This document shows positions 43,302 through 51,966 of a stretch of DNA of 64,000 nt, in pieces. Under the pieces are notes generated by a model. It did no database searches, was not told the DNA's origin, and worked only from the letters and a program-made list of their open reading frames with translations. This DNA comes from an uncultured Pelagibacteraceae bacterium. GTDB taxonomy: Bacteria > Pseudomonadota > Alphaproteobacteria > Pelagibacterales > Pelagibacteraceae. A program made the position numbers and the translations under genes. Each line of letters starts with the position of its first letter. Positions within the stretch are counted from its first letter, which is position 1. The DNA lies in assembly GCA_902559395.1 (NCBI GenBank), contig CACEHR010000002.1, forward strand, positions 89,666 to 153,665. Direction: 5' to 3'.

Positions 43302-43994
43302 ATGGAACTTCTCGCATTTGGTAAAACAGGTTGGGGTGACGAATTATTTTACGCAACCTTGATGACAATCGCTGTATCAATTACAGCAATGTTGGTTGGT
43401 TTCTTTTTTGCATTAATTTTTACACCTTTAAAACTCTCAAAATATAAAACTTTAAATTTAGTTGGTAATTTTTATACAACAGTAATCCGTGGAGTTCCTG
43501 AGTTATTAGTAATTTACCTTTTCTTCTTTGGAGGAAGTGGAGCTATCATGTATGTAGCTTCAATTTTTGGTTATTATGAATACATAGAGATTAATGCATT
43601 CATTACTGGTTCAATGGCTATTGGTATTATTTCTGGTGCTTATTCAACAGAGGTATTTAGGGGAGCAATTCAATCAATAGATAAAGGTCAATTTGAAGCC
43701 GCAAAGGTACTTGGAATAAATAGGTTTGGTCAATTTTATAAAATAATTTTACCTCAAATGCTAAGGTTAGCTATTCCAAATTTAAGTAATGTTTGGCAAA
43801 TAACTTTAAAAGACACTTCTCTAATCTCAGTAACAGGATTAGTAGAAATAATGAGACAATCTTATATTGCAGCTGGCTCAACACGGGATCCACTGTTCTT
43901 TTATTCTTTTGCAGCAGTTTTATATCTGTTGCTTACTTACGTGAGTATGAAATTAATTAATAAGTTAGAAGTAAGGTATAGCAGGGGGTATTAA
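43302..43994 (+). CDS. Polar amino acid ABC transporter permease 1 (HisQ type)
   Basis: A 230-residue HisQ/HisM-family permease with five hydrophobic helices. The motif TTVIRGVPELLVIYLFFFGG near residue 60 and the EAA loop IDKGQFEAAKVLGINRFGQFYKIILPQ near residue 130 define it. It shares one base with the second permease start, so the two form the usual heterodimer. No ATPase of this type follows in the window. Confidence 0.9.
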   Translation: MELLAFGKTGWGDELFYATLMTIAVSITAMLVGFFFALIFTPLKLSKYKTLNLVGNFYTTVIRGVPELLVIYLFFFGGSGAIMYVASIFGYYEYIEINAFITGSMAIGIISGAYSTEVFRGAIQSIDKGQFEAAKVLGINRFGQFYKIILPQMLRLAIPNLSNVWQITLKDTSLISVTGLVEIMRQSYIAAGSTRDPLFFYSFAAVLYLLLTYVSMKLINKLEVRYSRGY

Positions 43995-44671
43995 TGGATT
44001 TAGACTTAATGATTACTAGTTTCCCTAAACTTTTAGGAGCAACTGTAGTTACCTTAAAATTATTATCTGCATCATTATTTTTTGGATTATTCCTAGGTCT
44101 TTTTTTTGCAATTTTAAGATTAAATAAAAATATATTTATTAATAAATTTGCTTATGGCTATTCATACATATTTAGAGGAACACCATTATTGGTCCAGATT
44201 TTCATAATTTATTTTGGATTAGGACAAATCGAATATTTAAGAACAACATTTCTATGGGTTATTTTAAAAGAACCTTACTGGTGTGCAATAATAGCATTTA
44301 CTTTAAATACAGGCGCATATACCTCTGAAATTTTAAGATCAGCATTTCAAACAATAAAACCAGGCATTATTGAAGCTGGGAAAAGTTTAGGAATATCAAA
44401 TAAAATAATCTTTTATAAAATCCAAATTCCAATCGCTATTAGACAATCACTTCCTGCGTATGGAAATGAAATAATATTGATGATGAAAGGAACTTCTTTA
44501 GCAAGCACAGTAACTCTGATGGATTTAACTGGTGTTGCTAAATATATAATTTCAACAACTTTTAAACCAATCGAAGTATTCATTGTCGCTGGTGGAATTT
44601 ATCTGTTCATGACTTTTATCATCCATAATGTTATTAAGTATTTAGAGAAAAAGTACAGCTTTCAACAATAA
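43994..44671 (+). CDS. Polar amino acid ABC transporter permease 2 (HisM type)
   Basis: A 225-residue permease with FRGTPLLVQIFIIYFGLG near residue 55 and the EAA loop IKPGIIEAGKSLGISNKIIFYKIQIP near residue 125. It pairs with the gene before it. The gene that follows encodes a PhyH-family enzyme, not an ATPase, so the ATPase must be supplied by a gene elsewhere in the genome (the sequence here cannot say which). Confidence 0.9.
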   Translation: MDLDLMITSFPKLLGATVVTLKLLSASLFFGLFLGLFFAILRLNKNIFINKFAYGYSYIFRGTPLLVQIFIIYFGLGQIEYLRTTFLWVILKEPYWCAIIAFTLNTGAYTSEILRSAFQTIKPGIIEAGKSLGISNKIIFYKIQIPIAIRQSLPAYGNEIILMMKGTSLASTVTLMDLTGVAKYIISTTFKPIEVFIVAGGIYLFMTFIIHNVIKYLEKKYSFQQ

Positions 44672-44673
44672 AA

Positions 44674-45462
44674 ATGCTTTTATCAAACAAACAAATTAAT
44701 GATTATCAAAACGATGGTGTAATAATAATTAAAGATTTATTTAAAGATTGGATTGAACCACTCAGAACAGGGTTTCAAAAAGTTTTAGACAATCCAAGTA
44801 AGCACGGAAGAGAAAATGTAACTGATGAGAATGGAAGATTTTTTGAGGATTATTGTAATTGGGAGAGGATAGAGGAATTTAAGGATTGTTTATATAATTC
44901 ACCTGGAGCTCAAATAGTTGCAGAAGCAACTAATTCTAAATCTACCCAAATTTTTCATGAACATATTTTCATAAAGGATCCAGGTACTAGTAAAGAAACA
45001 CCATGGCATCAAGATATGCCTTATTATTGTGTTGATGGCAATAATACTGGAAGTTTTTGGATTCCATTAGATGAGGTTGATTATAAAAATAATCTTAAAT
45101 TAATTTTAGGTTCTCACAAATGGTCAAAGTTAATTAGACCTACAAAATGGTCAAATAACCAATCTTGGTATGATGATGATAGTGCTTTTATGGATTTACC
45201 TCCATTAAAAGAATTTGAAAAAAATATTTTAATTCCAAAACTAAGTTTAGGAGATGCGGTGTTATTTAATTTTAAAATTGTACATGGTTCAACAGGAAAC
45301 AATTCTTCTAAATCACGAAGAGCATTTTCGATGCGATTTATAGGAGATGATGTAAAATATATTTATAGAGGAGGGCCAACTTCACCTCCATTTGATGGGA
45401 TTAATTTAAAAACTGGAGATTTGATGAGAGATGATTGGTTTCCTAAAGTTTTTAGTAGCTAG
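44674..45462 (+). CDS. Phytanoyl-CoA dioxygenase (PhyH) family enzyme
   Basis: A 262-residue Fe(II)/2-oxoglutarate-dependent oxygenase. The metal motif HxD is in TPWHQDMPYY near residue 110, the distal His in FKIVHGSTGNN near residue 205, and the 2-oxoglutarate Arg probably in RRAFSMRF shortly after. EHIFIKDPG precedes the active site strand. It hydroxylates a small unidentified substrate. It starts 2 bp after the permease stop, so it may act on the imported amino acid, which is inference. Its 3' end overlaps the DUF6165 gene by 11 bp. Confidence 0.85.
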   Translation: MLLSNKQINDYQNDGVIIIKDLFKDWIEPLRTGFQKVLDNPSKHGRENVTDENGRFFEDYCNWERIEEFKDCLYNSPGAQIVAEATNSKSTQIFHEHIFIKDPGTSKETPWHQDMPYYCVDGNNTGSFWIPLDEVDYKNNLKLILGSHKWSKLIRPTKWSNNQSWYDDDSAFMDLPPLKEFEKNILIPKLSLGDAVLFNFKIVHGSTGNNSSKSRRAFSMRFIGDDVKYIYRGGPTSPPFDGINLKTGDLMRDDWFPKVFSS

Positions 45463-45841
45463 TATATTCTTTAATTTCTTTAATACTCGATCCAGTGTGA
45501 TTATTCATTTCCAATTTAATTTTTGCTCGATCATCATTTAAGAAATGAACATCTCTAGATAATTTTATAAATTTATCACCAAAGTCCTTATTTTTTTCAC
45601 AATCTCTTTTATCGTCCTCTATTACCCACAACTTGGCATTAATTTCTTTTAAATCTTGAAATAATTTATTTAGTTTATCGTCAGATTTAACATTTTTTTC
45701 TAATTGATCTTTGAGAATCGAATATTCATTCGATATGAATTTTAATTTTTCAGGGTCTTTAATTTTTTCTTTTTTAATTTCTAAGATTGAAATTTTGTCT
45801 AAAAGCTCACCTACCGACACTTCTACTATAATTTTATTCAT
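45452..45841 (-). CDS. DUF6165-like coiled-coil protein
   Basis: A 129-residue protein, mostly a predicted coiled coil. The N-terminal VEVSVGELLDKISILEIKKEKI, then KLKFISNEYSILKDQL, INAKLWVIEDDKRDCE, and a C-terminal YTSY are what I recall of DUF6165. In many bacteria such genes accompany glycosyltransferase genes of surface polysaccharides, and here the divergent neighbour is a GT9 enzyme 32 bp away. No enzymatic residues are evident. Confidence 0.6.
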   Translation of the reverse strand: MNKIIVEVSVGELLDKISILEIKKEKIKDPEKLKFISNEYSILKDQLEKNVKSDDKLNKLFQDLKEINAKLWVIEDDKRDCEKNKDFGDKFIKLSRDVHFLNDDRAKIKLEMNNHTGSSIKEIKEYTSY

Positions 45842-45873
45842 TAAATTTTATACTATGTTAAATTGTTAAAAAT

Positions 45874-46815
45874 ATGTCTAATATTTTAATCATTAAACAT
45901 GGGTCTTTGGGTGATATAGCTCAAGCTTGTGGTGCAATTCAAGATATTTCTGAGAATCATAAAGGAGATGAAATTCATTTGCTCACAACTAAACCATACT
46001 TTGATTTATTTAAAAAAAATCCACATATTTCTAATGTTATTTTAGATAAGCGATTATCAAGACTAAACCTGATTTATTTATATTCATTAATGAAAAAAAT
46101 AAAAAAATATAATTTTTCTAAAGTTTATGATCTACAGAATTCAAGTAGAACAGCTTTTTATAAAAAAATTTTATTTCCAAAAGCAACAAAGGATACTTGG
46201 TCATCTACTGATACAACATTACCCGAAGGAACCACAAAACAAGATTTTGATAAAGATTCTGTTTTGTCTAGATTCGATTATCAATTAAAAACTTCAGGCA
46301 TAAATACAAATCATACTTTGAAACCTGATTTTTCATGGAGCACAACAAACATATCTCATATAAAAAATCACCATCAATTAGATAAATATATTCTTCTTTT
46401 TCCATTCTGTTCGCCCCATTTAACTTCAAAGAAATGGCCTTATTATAATGAGTTAATTGCTATGATTAATGGAAAGTCAGATAACAAATTTAAAGTAGTT
46501 ATTGCACCTGGACCAAGTGAAATTAAAGAAGCATCAAATATTAATGCACTTTGCGTTTTAGATAATGGTAAAGCTTTAGATATTTCTCAGTTAGCAACAT
46601 TAATTAAAGATAGTTCATTTGTTATTGCAAATGATACTGGACCAGCACATATGACAGCACACTTAGGATCAAAAGGAATTGCTTTATTTGGATCTCACAC
46701 AACTCCTTTTAAAGTAAGTATCGAAAGAGAAAATTTTAAAGCAATACAAGCCCCTGAATTATCTAAACTTTCAGTAGAAAAAGTTTTTGAAAGACTTTCT
46801 GAAATTATTTCTTAA
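45874..46815 (+). CDS. GT9-family glycosyltransferase (ADP-heptose:LPS heptosyltransferase-like)
   Basis: A 313-residue GT-B fold protein. The N-terminus ILIIKHGSLGDIAQACGAI has the GT9 loop with a conserved Asp, and the C-terminal half contains FVIANDTGPAHMTAHLGSKGIALFG, which is the nucleotide-sugar binding motif of WaaC/WaaF-type enzymes. It adds a heptose or other sugar to lipopolysaccharide core at the inner membrane. The 3' end overlaps the AbrB-like gene by 11 bp. Confidence 0.88.
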   Translation: MSNILIIKHGSLGDIAQACGAIQDISENHKGDEIHLLTTKPYFDLFKKNPHISNVILDKRLSRLNLIYLYSLMKKIKKYNFSKVYDLQNSSRTAFYKKILFPKATKDTWSSTDTTLPEGTTKQDFDKDSVLSRFDYQLKTSGINTNHTLKPDFSWSTTNISHIKNHHQLDKYILLFPFCSPHLTSKKWPYYNELIAMINGKSDNKFKVVIAPGPSEIKEASNINALCVLDNGKALDISQLATLIKDSSFVIANDTGPAHMTAHLGSKGIALFGSHTTPFKVSIERENFKAIQAPELSKLSVEKVFERLSEIIS

Positions 46816-47881
46816 TTTTTTCAATTACTCTTAAAAATACAGGAACTGTGAAAAGTATGAAAAGTAATCTTATTATATGGTGAAAAGCAACAAAGTCTGG
46901 GTCTAAATCAAAAGCAATTGCTATAACTGCTACCTCATAAATTCCACCAGGACTAAAAGATAATATTAAAGTTAAAATATTTGTTTCAACAAAAAATGTT
47001 GCAACATATGCTGCAACTAAACCTAATACTACCAAAATAGTAGTAGCTACAATACTATGAAGAGAATTATTAGCTATTTCTTTAACAGTTTTTTCAGCAA
47101 ACCTACAACCAACCGAAGAACCAAGAATTAGAAGACAAAAATTTACTGTTTCATCTGGTAATTTATAAGAAGCTATATCAGTAATTTGCAACAATCCACT
47201 CGCAAATAATGTTCCAGATAGTAAAGCTGCAGGAATTCTAATTTTATCAAAAACAAAAATAAAAAACAAAGAAGCAATAATAAGTAAAATTAAATTTAAA
47301 TGATTTTGAGCTAAATAATCGAAGTCATCATTTAACAAGACATTGTTGTCAGTATTATTAACTATAATAAATGGAATGACAGTTATTATGATGATTAATC
47401 TAATTAAGTGAGAGGTTGCAACTTGAGATAAATCTGTTTTTTCATTTTCTGCTAAAATCATTAAAGGACCCAGTGCACCAGGTGCTGCTGAAAATATTGA
47501 AGCTTTTTCTCCATAACCTGCAAATTTTTGGAGGTATTTAGCGACAACTAAAATACAAATTATTATGTAGATTAACATAATTAATGAAGTCCAAATCCAA
47601 TCAAGCATTTGGTTAAATAGATTTTGGTCTATATAATTTCCAATATGCAAACCTAAAATTATTAATATAAAACTTAAAACAATTTTAGGCATAATGATTT
47701 TTAGACCTGATAAAGCAGCAATTGAGGTGATAATCATAGGTCCCAAAAACCAAGCCAGAGGAATATTAAAATAATCAGCAATAATTGCGCTAGGAAAAGA
47801 AATTATTAAAACAGAAAAAAATCTAATTGAAAAAACTTGTTTTGCATTCTTGATATAAACTGTGATTTGATGATTAATCAT
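46805..47881 (-). CDS. AbrB-family membrane protein (PF05145 type)
   Basis: A 358-residue protein with about ten hydrophobic helices in two similar halves. Repeated elements are LAWFLGPMIITSIAALSG near residue 45 and GTLFASGLLQITDIA near residue 225, followed by LILGSSVGCRFAEKT and SFSPGGIYEVAVIA, all typical of the AbrB family (once called ammonia monooxygenase, without proof). Function unknown; a transport role is likely from the fold. It is divergent from the TctCBA operon with a 223-bp gap between. Confidence 0.82.
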   Translation of the reverse strand: MINHQITVYIKNAKQVFSIRFFSVLIISFPSAIIADYFNIPLAWFLGPMIITSIAALSGLKIIMPKIVLSFILIILGLHIGNYIDQNLFNQMLDWIWTSLIMLIYIIICILVVAKYLQKFAGYGEKASIFSAAPGALGPLMILAENEKTDLSQVATSHLIRLIIIITVIPFIIVNNTDNNVLLNDDFDYLAQNHLNLILLIIASLFFIFVFDKIRIPAALLSGTLFASGLLQITDIASYKLPDETVNFCLLILGSSVGCRFAEKTVKEIANNSLHSIVATTILVVLGLVAAYVATFFVETNILTLILSFSPGGIYEVAVIAIAFDLDPDFVAFHHIIRLLFILFTVPVFLRVIEKIKK

Positions 47882-48104
47882 TTATTAAGCTTCTATCATC
47901 AACTTTTTAAAAGATAAGAAAAAAGAAATTAGAAACTAGAGAATTAAGTGAAACCTTAATATATATAAAAAATAAAATGTTATATTTGATTGATATTTTT
48001 TTTGTTTAATCAGTTTCAATTAAAAGTTGTGTTACTTAATTACAGGTTGAATAAACATTAAGACTATAATTAACTAGCGTTTTTAAATTAGAGAGGGATA
48101 AATA

Positions 48105-49085
48105 ATGAAAAACTTAAAAAAAATAGTTTCAGTATTATTCTCAGCAATCCTATTATTCTCAGCAACAACTACAAGCTCAGTAGCAATTGACAAATTGCAC
48201 TTTGTAATTGGTGGTGGTGCTGGTGGTGGTTGGGATGGAACCGCTAGAGGTACTGGAGAAGCTTTAACAAAAGCTGGTATGTTAAGTAGTGCATCATTTG
48301 AAAATATGTCAGGTGGTGGTGGTGGTAAAGCTTTAGCTTACATGATCAATACTAAACCTGCTAATACAGTTTTAGTTCAATCAACACCATTAGTTTTAAG
48401 ATCAATTACTAGACACAAAGGTTATGTAAAAGGTAGTGGAACTTTATCTTATAAAGATGTTGTGCCAATCGCTGGTGTAATTGGTGACTACGGCGCTATT
48501 GCAGTTGCAAAAAGTTCATCTTTTAAAAATTTTAAAGATGTAGTTGATGCTTACAAAAAAGATCCAAATTCAGTTAAAATGGCTGGTGGATCAGTGAGAG
48601 GAAGTATGGACCATTTAATTGGTGCTTTAGCTTTCCAAGCTGCAGGTGCAGATCCGAATGCTGTTCAATACATTCCTTATGATGCCGGTGGAAAAGCTTT
48701 AGCTGGACTTTTGTCTGGAGAAACTCAAATCATATCAACTGGTTTAGGTGAATTGATGGGTGCAAGAGACCAAGTAAGAATTATTGGTATCACTGCGCCT
48801 TCAAGAGTTTCTGATGCTCCAGATGCACCAACTCTTAAAGAACAAGGATATGATGTACAATTTGTTAACTGGAGAGGTTTCTTTGGCCCTCCAGGTATGA
48901 GCAATGCTGATAGATCAGCTATTGCAAAAATGCTTGGCGATGTACAAAAAACTCCTGAATGGGAAACTGTCAGAGCAAGAAATGCTTGGGTTAATATTTA
49001 TAATCCAGAAGGCAAGTTTGTTTCTTTCTTAGAAAAACAAACTCAAGAAATGACAGCTCTTATGAAAAAATTAGGAGTTATTTAA
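48105..49085 (+). CDS. tctC: Tripartite tricarboxylate-type transporter, binding protein (TctC family)
   Basis: A 326-residue TctC/Bug protein. A long signal peptide (core VLFSAILLFSATTTSSVA) precedes LHFVIGGGAGGGWDGTARG, the first carboxylate-binding loop, and MSGGGGGKALAYMI, the second. Also visible are IPYDAGGKALAGLLSGETQ and RGFFGPPGMS. Ligands of the family are mostly di- and tricarboxylates. The 223-bp upstream region 47882-48104 holds the promoter but I see no riboswitch in it. A terminator-like hairpin follows immediately after the stop. Confidence 0.9.
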   Translation: MKNLKKIVSVLFSAILLFSATTTSSVAIDKLHFVIGGGAGGGWDGTARGTGEALTKAGMLSSASFENMSGGGGGKALAYMINTKPANTVLVQSTPLVLRSITRHKGYVKGSGTLSYKDVVPIAGVIGDYGAIAVAKSSSFKNFKDVVDAYKKDPNSVKMAGGSVRGSMDHLIGALAFQAAGADPNAVQYIPYDAGGKALAGLLSGETQIISTGLGELMGARDQVRIIGITAPSRVSDAPDAPTLKEQGYDVQFVNWRGFFGPPGMSNADRSAIAKMLGDVQKTPEWETVRARNAWVNIYNPEGKFVSFLEKQTQEMTALMKKLGVI

Positions 49086-49107
49086 TCCTTAGGATTATTT
49101 GAAATTA

Positions 49108-49154
49108 GAGCAGTGAATATAAATACTACAAAAATTATATCACTGCTCTTTTTT
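49108..49154 (+). terminator. Terminator-like hairpin that contains the tctB start codon
   Basis: GAGCAGTGA at 49108-49116 pairs perfectly with TCACTGCTC at 49140-49148, and five more pairs extend it (49118-49122 with 49135-49139, after one bulged A). Six T follow (49149-49154). The stem's left arm includes the GTG start of tctB at 49113-49115, and the right arm and T-run are tctB codons 10-14. Position and form fit an intrinsic terminator inside the coding sequence. Confidence 0.8.
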
Positions 49155-49583
49155 ATTTTTTCAGCATTTTATTTATATACTGCTTACCAAATTCAAGTAT
49201 TCGCATTTGATGAAAATGCACCATTTAATGCACGAACATTTCCAATTTATTTAGGTTATGCAGGATTATTTTTTTCTGGATTAAAACTTATTTTACCAGA
49301 TCCAAATACAATTAAAGTTGATCATAAAAATTTAGAATATAAGAAAACAGGAATACTTATACTTATTGCTATTATTTATGGAGCTACAATTTTAAAAGTT
49401 GGATATTTTTTAACTACATCTTTATTTTTATTTGCGTCATATTACTTTTTAGGAGAACGAAGATGGATTTTAATGTTTTTATTATCCTTTCCATTTGTTG
49501 CAGCCTTTATGTATCTCCTACACGGTATTCTTGATATATATTTGAGGGATCCATTCTTACTATCAATAGGAGTTATGGGATGA
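49113..49583 (+). CDS. tctB: Tripartite tricarboxylate-type transporter, small membrane subunit (TctB family)
   Basis: A 156-residue protein with four hydrophobic helices (about 6-24, 43-58, 78-110 and 125-145), the usual TctB layout, starting with NTTKIISLLFFIFSAFYLYTAY. The only plausible start before helix 1 is the GTG at 49113, which lies within the stem of a terminator-like hairpin. It overlaps tctA by 4 bp (ATGA). Together with TctA it forms the membrane part driven by an ion gradient. Confidence 0.85.
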   Translation: MNINTTKIISLLFFIFSAFYLYTAYQIQVFAFDENAPFNARTFPIYLGYAGLFFSGLKLILPDPNTIKVDHKNLEYKKTGILILIAIIYGATILKVGYFLTTSLFLFASYYFLGERRWILMFLLSFPFVAAFMYLLHGILDIYLRDPFLLSIGVMG

Positions 49584-51079
49584 TTGAAGGAATATTAATT
49601 GGATTAACAACAGCACTTACTTTTCAGAACATATTAATGGTTATGGTTGGTTGTTTTTTTGGAACAATAATTGGAATGCTCCCTGGTCTTGGGCCAATGA
49701 CAGCTATCGCATTGATGATACCAATTACCTATGGTTTCGATCCTGCAACAGGATTAATTTTGATGGCTGGTGTTTATTATGGAGCAGTATTTGGTGGTTC
49801 TACTTCTTCTATATTATTAAATGCACCCGGTGTTCCTGGAACAGTTGCAACTTCATTTGATGGTTATCCTATGGCACAACAAGGTAAGGCGGGTAAGGCT
49901 TTAGCGATTGCAGCATGGAGTTCGTTTGCAGGTGGAACATTATCTGCAATTTATTTATTATTTATGGCTCCAAGTTTATCAAAAGTAAGTTTATCTTTTA
50001 GATCACCAGATTACTTTGCTTTAATGATTTTGGGTTTAACTGCGATTGCTGCTTTTTCATCTAAAGGACAATTTTTAAAAGCAATGATGATGGTGGTCCT
50101 TGGTTTGATGTTAGCTTCAGTTGGCCAAGATAGTTTGTCTGATATTACAAGGTTTACATTTAATAATATGAACTTAACCGATGGTATTAGTTTTGTACTT
50201 GTTGTGATGGCAACATTTGCAATGAGTGAAGCGTTAACAATTATTTTAAAAAGAAATGATCCAACTAGTGCTGCTAAACAAGTTTCATTAACTGAATTAG
50301 GTTCGATTAGAATTAATAAAGAAGAACGAACTAAAATGTATAAAACAATTCCAAGATCGTCAGTAATTGGATTTTTGATTGGTGTTCTTCCGGGTGCTGG
50401 TGCAACAATTGCATCCTTTTTAGCTTATGGAATGGAACGAAATATTGTTAGCGACGAAGAGAAAGAAAAATTTGGTAAAGGCAGTGTAAATGGTTTATCT
50501 GCACCAGAAACTGCAAATAATGCAGCTTGCTCAGGATCTTTTGTTCCTATGCTTACTTTAGGAATTCCTGGAAGTGGAACAACCGCGGTAATGCTAGGTG
50601 CACTTTTAGGATTTGGTGTTCAGCCTGGTCCAAGACTTTATATGACTAATCCAGAGATTTTTTGGTCAATAATTATGTCTATGTATATTGGAATGGTAAT
50701 TCTTCTTATATTAAATTTACCACTCATTCCTTATATAGCTAGAATTCTTGCTGTTCCTAAAAATTATTTAATTCCTTTAATTTTATTTTTCTCTGTTACT
50801 GGGATTTACGTAATGTCATTTAATAATTTTGATATTTATTTAATGATTGGAATTGCTGTAGTAGCAACTTTTTTAAGATTATATGATTTTCCTATGCCAC
50901 CTTTGATATTAGCTTTTGTACTTGGTGGATTGATGGAAGAAAACTTGAGACGATCTTTATTATTAAGTAATGGTTCTTGGGAATTTTTGTGGGATAGAAC
51001 TTTAACTGCATGTATCTTAGCTACTACAATTTTAATTGTAGTTTGGCATATTTACAAAACTTTTAAGAAGAAAAATTAA
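49580..51079 (+). CDS. tctA: Tripartite tricarboxylate-type transporter, large membrane subunit (TctA family)
   Basis: A 499-residue protein of about 12 helices with two conserved glycine-rich blocks: FFGTIIGMLPGLGPMTAIAL near residue 30 and VIGFLIGVLPGAGATIASFLAYGME near residue 265. Other hallmarks are YYGAVFGGSTSSILLNAPG, EKFGKGSVNGLSAPETANNAACSG and TLGIPGSGTTAVMLGAL. It is the transport channel of the TTT system. It starts within the ATGA of tctB and meets EamA convergently with 4 bp overlap. Confidence 0.93.
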   Translation: MIEGILIGLTTALTFQNILMVMVGCFFGTIIGMLPGLGPMTAIALMIPITYGFDPATGLILMAGVYYGAVFGGSTSSILLNAPGVPGTVATSFDGYPMAQQGKAGKALAIAAWSSFAGGTLSAIYLLFMAPSLSKVSLSFRSPDYFALMILGLTAIAAFSSKGQFLKAMMMVVLGLMLASVGQDSLSDITRFTFNNMNLTDGISFVLVVMATFAMSEALTIILKRNDPTSAAKQVSLTELGSIRINKEERTKMYKTIPRSSVIGFLIGVLPGAGATIASFLAYGMERNIVSDEEKEKFGKGSVNGLSAPETANNAACSGSFVPMLTLGIPGSGTTAVMLGALLGFGVQPGPRLYMTNPEIFWSIIMSMYIGMVILLILNLPLIPYIARILAVPKNYLIPLILFFSVTGIYVMSFNNFDIYLMIGIAVVATFLRLYDFPMPPLILAFVLGGLMEENLRRSLLLSNGSWEFLWDRTLTACILATTILIVVWHIYKTFKKKN

Positions 51080-51966
51080 GATTTAATATCTATTCTTTTT
51101 CTTATAATTTCTTTATCAAGCTTCATTTCACGATATGACATGATTAAAACACCTAAAAATATAACACTAGCACCAACCCAAGTGAAGAGGTCAGGTGTTT
51201 CGCTAAAAACATAATAGCCAATTAAAGAAGCGAAGACCAAACTTAGAAATGAGTATGGTTGTGTCATACTAACATCTACTAATTTGTACGCGTGATTAAT
51301 GCAAAGATGCAACAATGTACCAAATAAACCTGCAAAAAATAAATAAATTAAAGTTTGAAAACTAGGTGTTTGCCAATAAAACAACGCAATAATGAAACTA
51401 AAAATTGTCATATACGTGTATCCATAAGATAAAATCGTAATCGAACTATCGTCTTTTGCGATAGTTTTTGTAATTATAATCACTATTGACCACATAAAAG
51501 ATGATGCCAGTGCCATATAAACTCCAAGAGAAATTTCAATTATTCCTGGTCTTAAAATTATTAACATTCCTATAAATCCCAAAACTAGTGCAAAACTCCT
51601 GTATATGTAAATTTTTTCTCCTAGAAATAAAACTGCCAATATTGTTACTATGAAAGGAACCACAAAAGATATAGCTGTAGCTTTTTCAATTGGCATCATT
51701 ACTAAGGCTGAGAAATATAATAACATTGAAGGTAAGTTTAAAACCGCTCTAAGAAAATGTTTTTTATGATGATTTGTTTTAAACACTGTAAAATTAGATT
51801 TTAGTATATAGGGAAGAATAATCAGTAAACCAAATAAAAATCTAAAAAATCCAGCAACATAAACATTAACTTCCTCTTGTGCTAATTTTAAAAAGGTTAA
51901 CATTAATGTTCCACAAAAAACTGAGATTATAATTAAAAAAATTGCTAATTTATTGTTTGAAATCAA
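51076..51966 (-). CDS. EamA/DMT-family transporter
   Basis: A 296-residue ten-helix transporter made of two EamA halves, with PFIVTILAVLFLGEKIYIYR near residue 95 and PYSFLSLVFASLIGYYVFSETPD near residue 240. Members export metabolites or amino acids. The start is TTG at 51966, overlapping the stop of the GT4 gene by 4 bp. Substrate unknown. Confidence 0.85.
   Translation of the reverse strand: MISNNKLAIFLIIISVFCGTLMLTFLKLAQEEVNVYVAGFFRFLFGLLIILPYILKSNFTVFKTNHHKKHFLRAVLNLPSMLLYFSALVMMPIEKATAISFVVPFIVTILAVLFLGEKIYIYRSFALVLGFIGMLIILRPGIIEISLGVYMALASSFMWSIVIIITKTIAKDDSSITILSYGYTYMTIFSFIIALFYWQTPSFQTLIYLFFAGLFGTLLHLCINHAYKLVDVSMTQPYSFLSLVFASLIGYYVFSETPDLFTWVGASVIFLGVLIMSYREMKLDKEIIRKRIDIKS

Noticed and set aside
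47882..48104. A structured RNA in the 223-bp gap upstream of tctC.
   Set aside because: Only a short weak hairpin and AT-rich sequence are visible; no known element is recognised.
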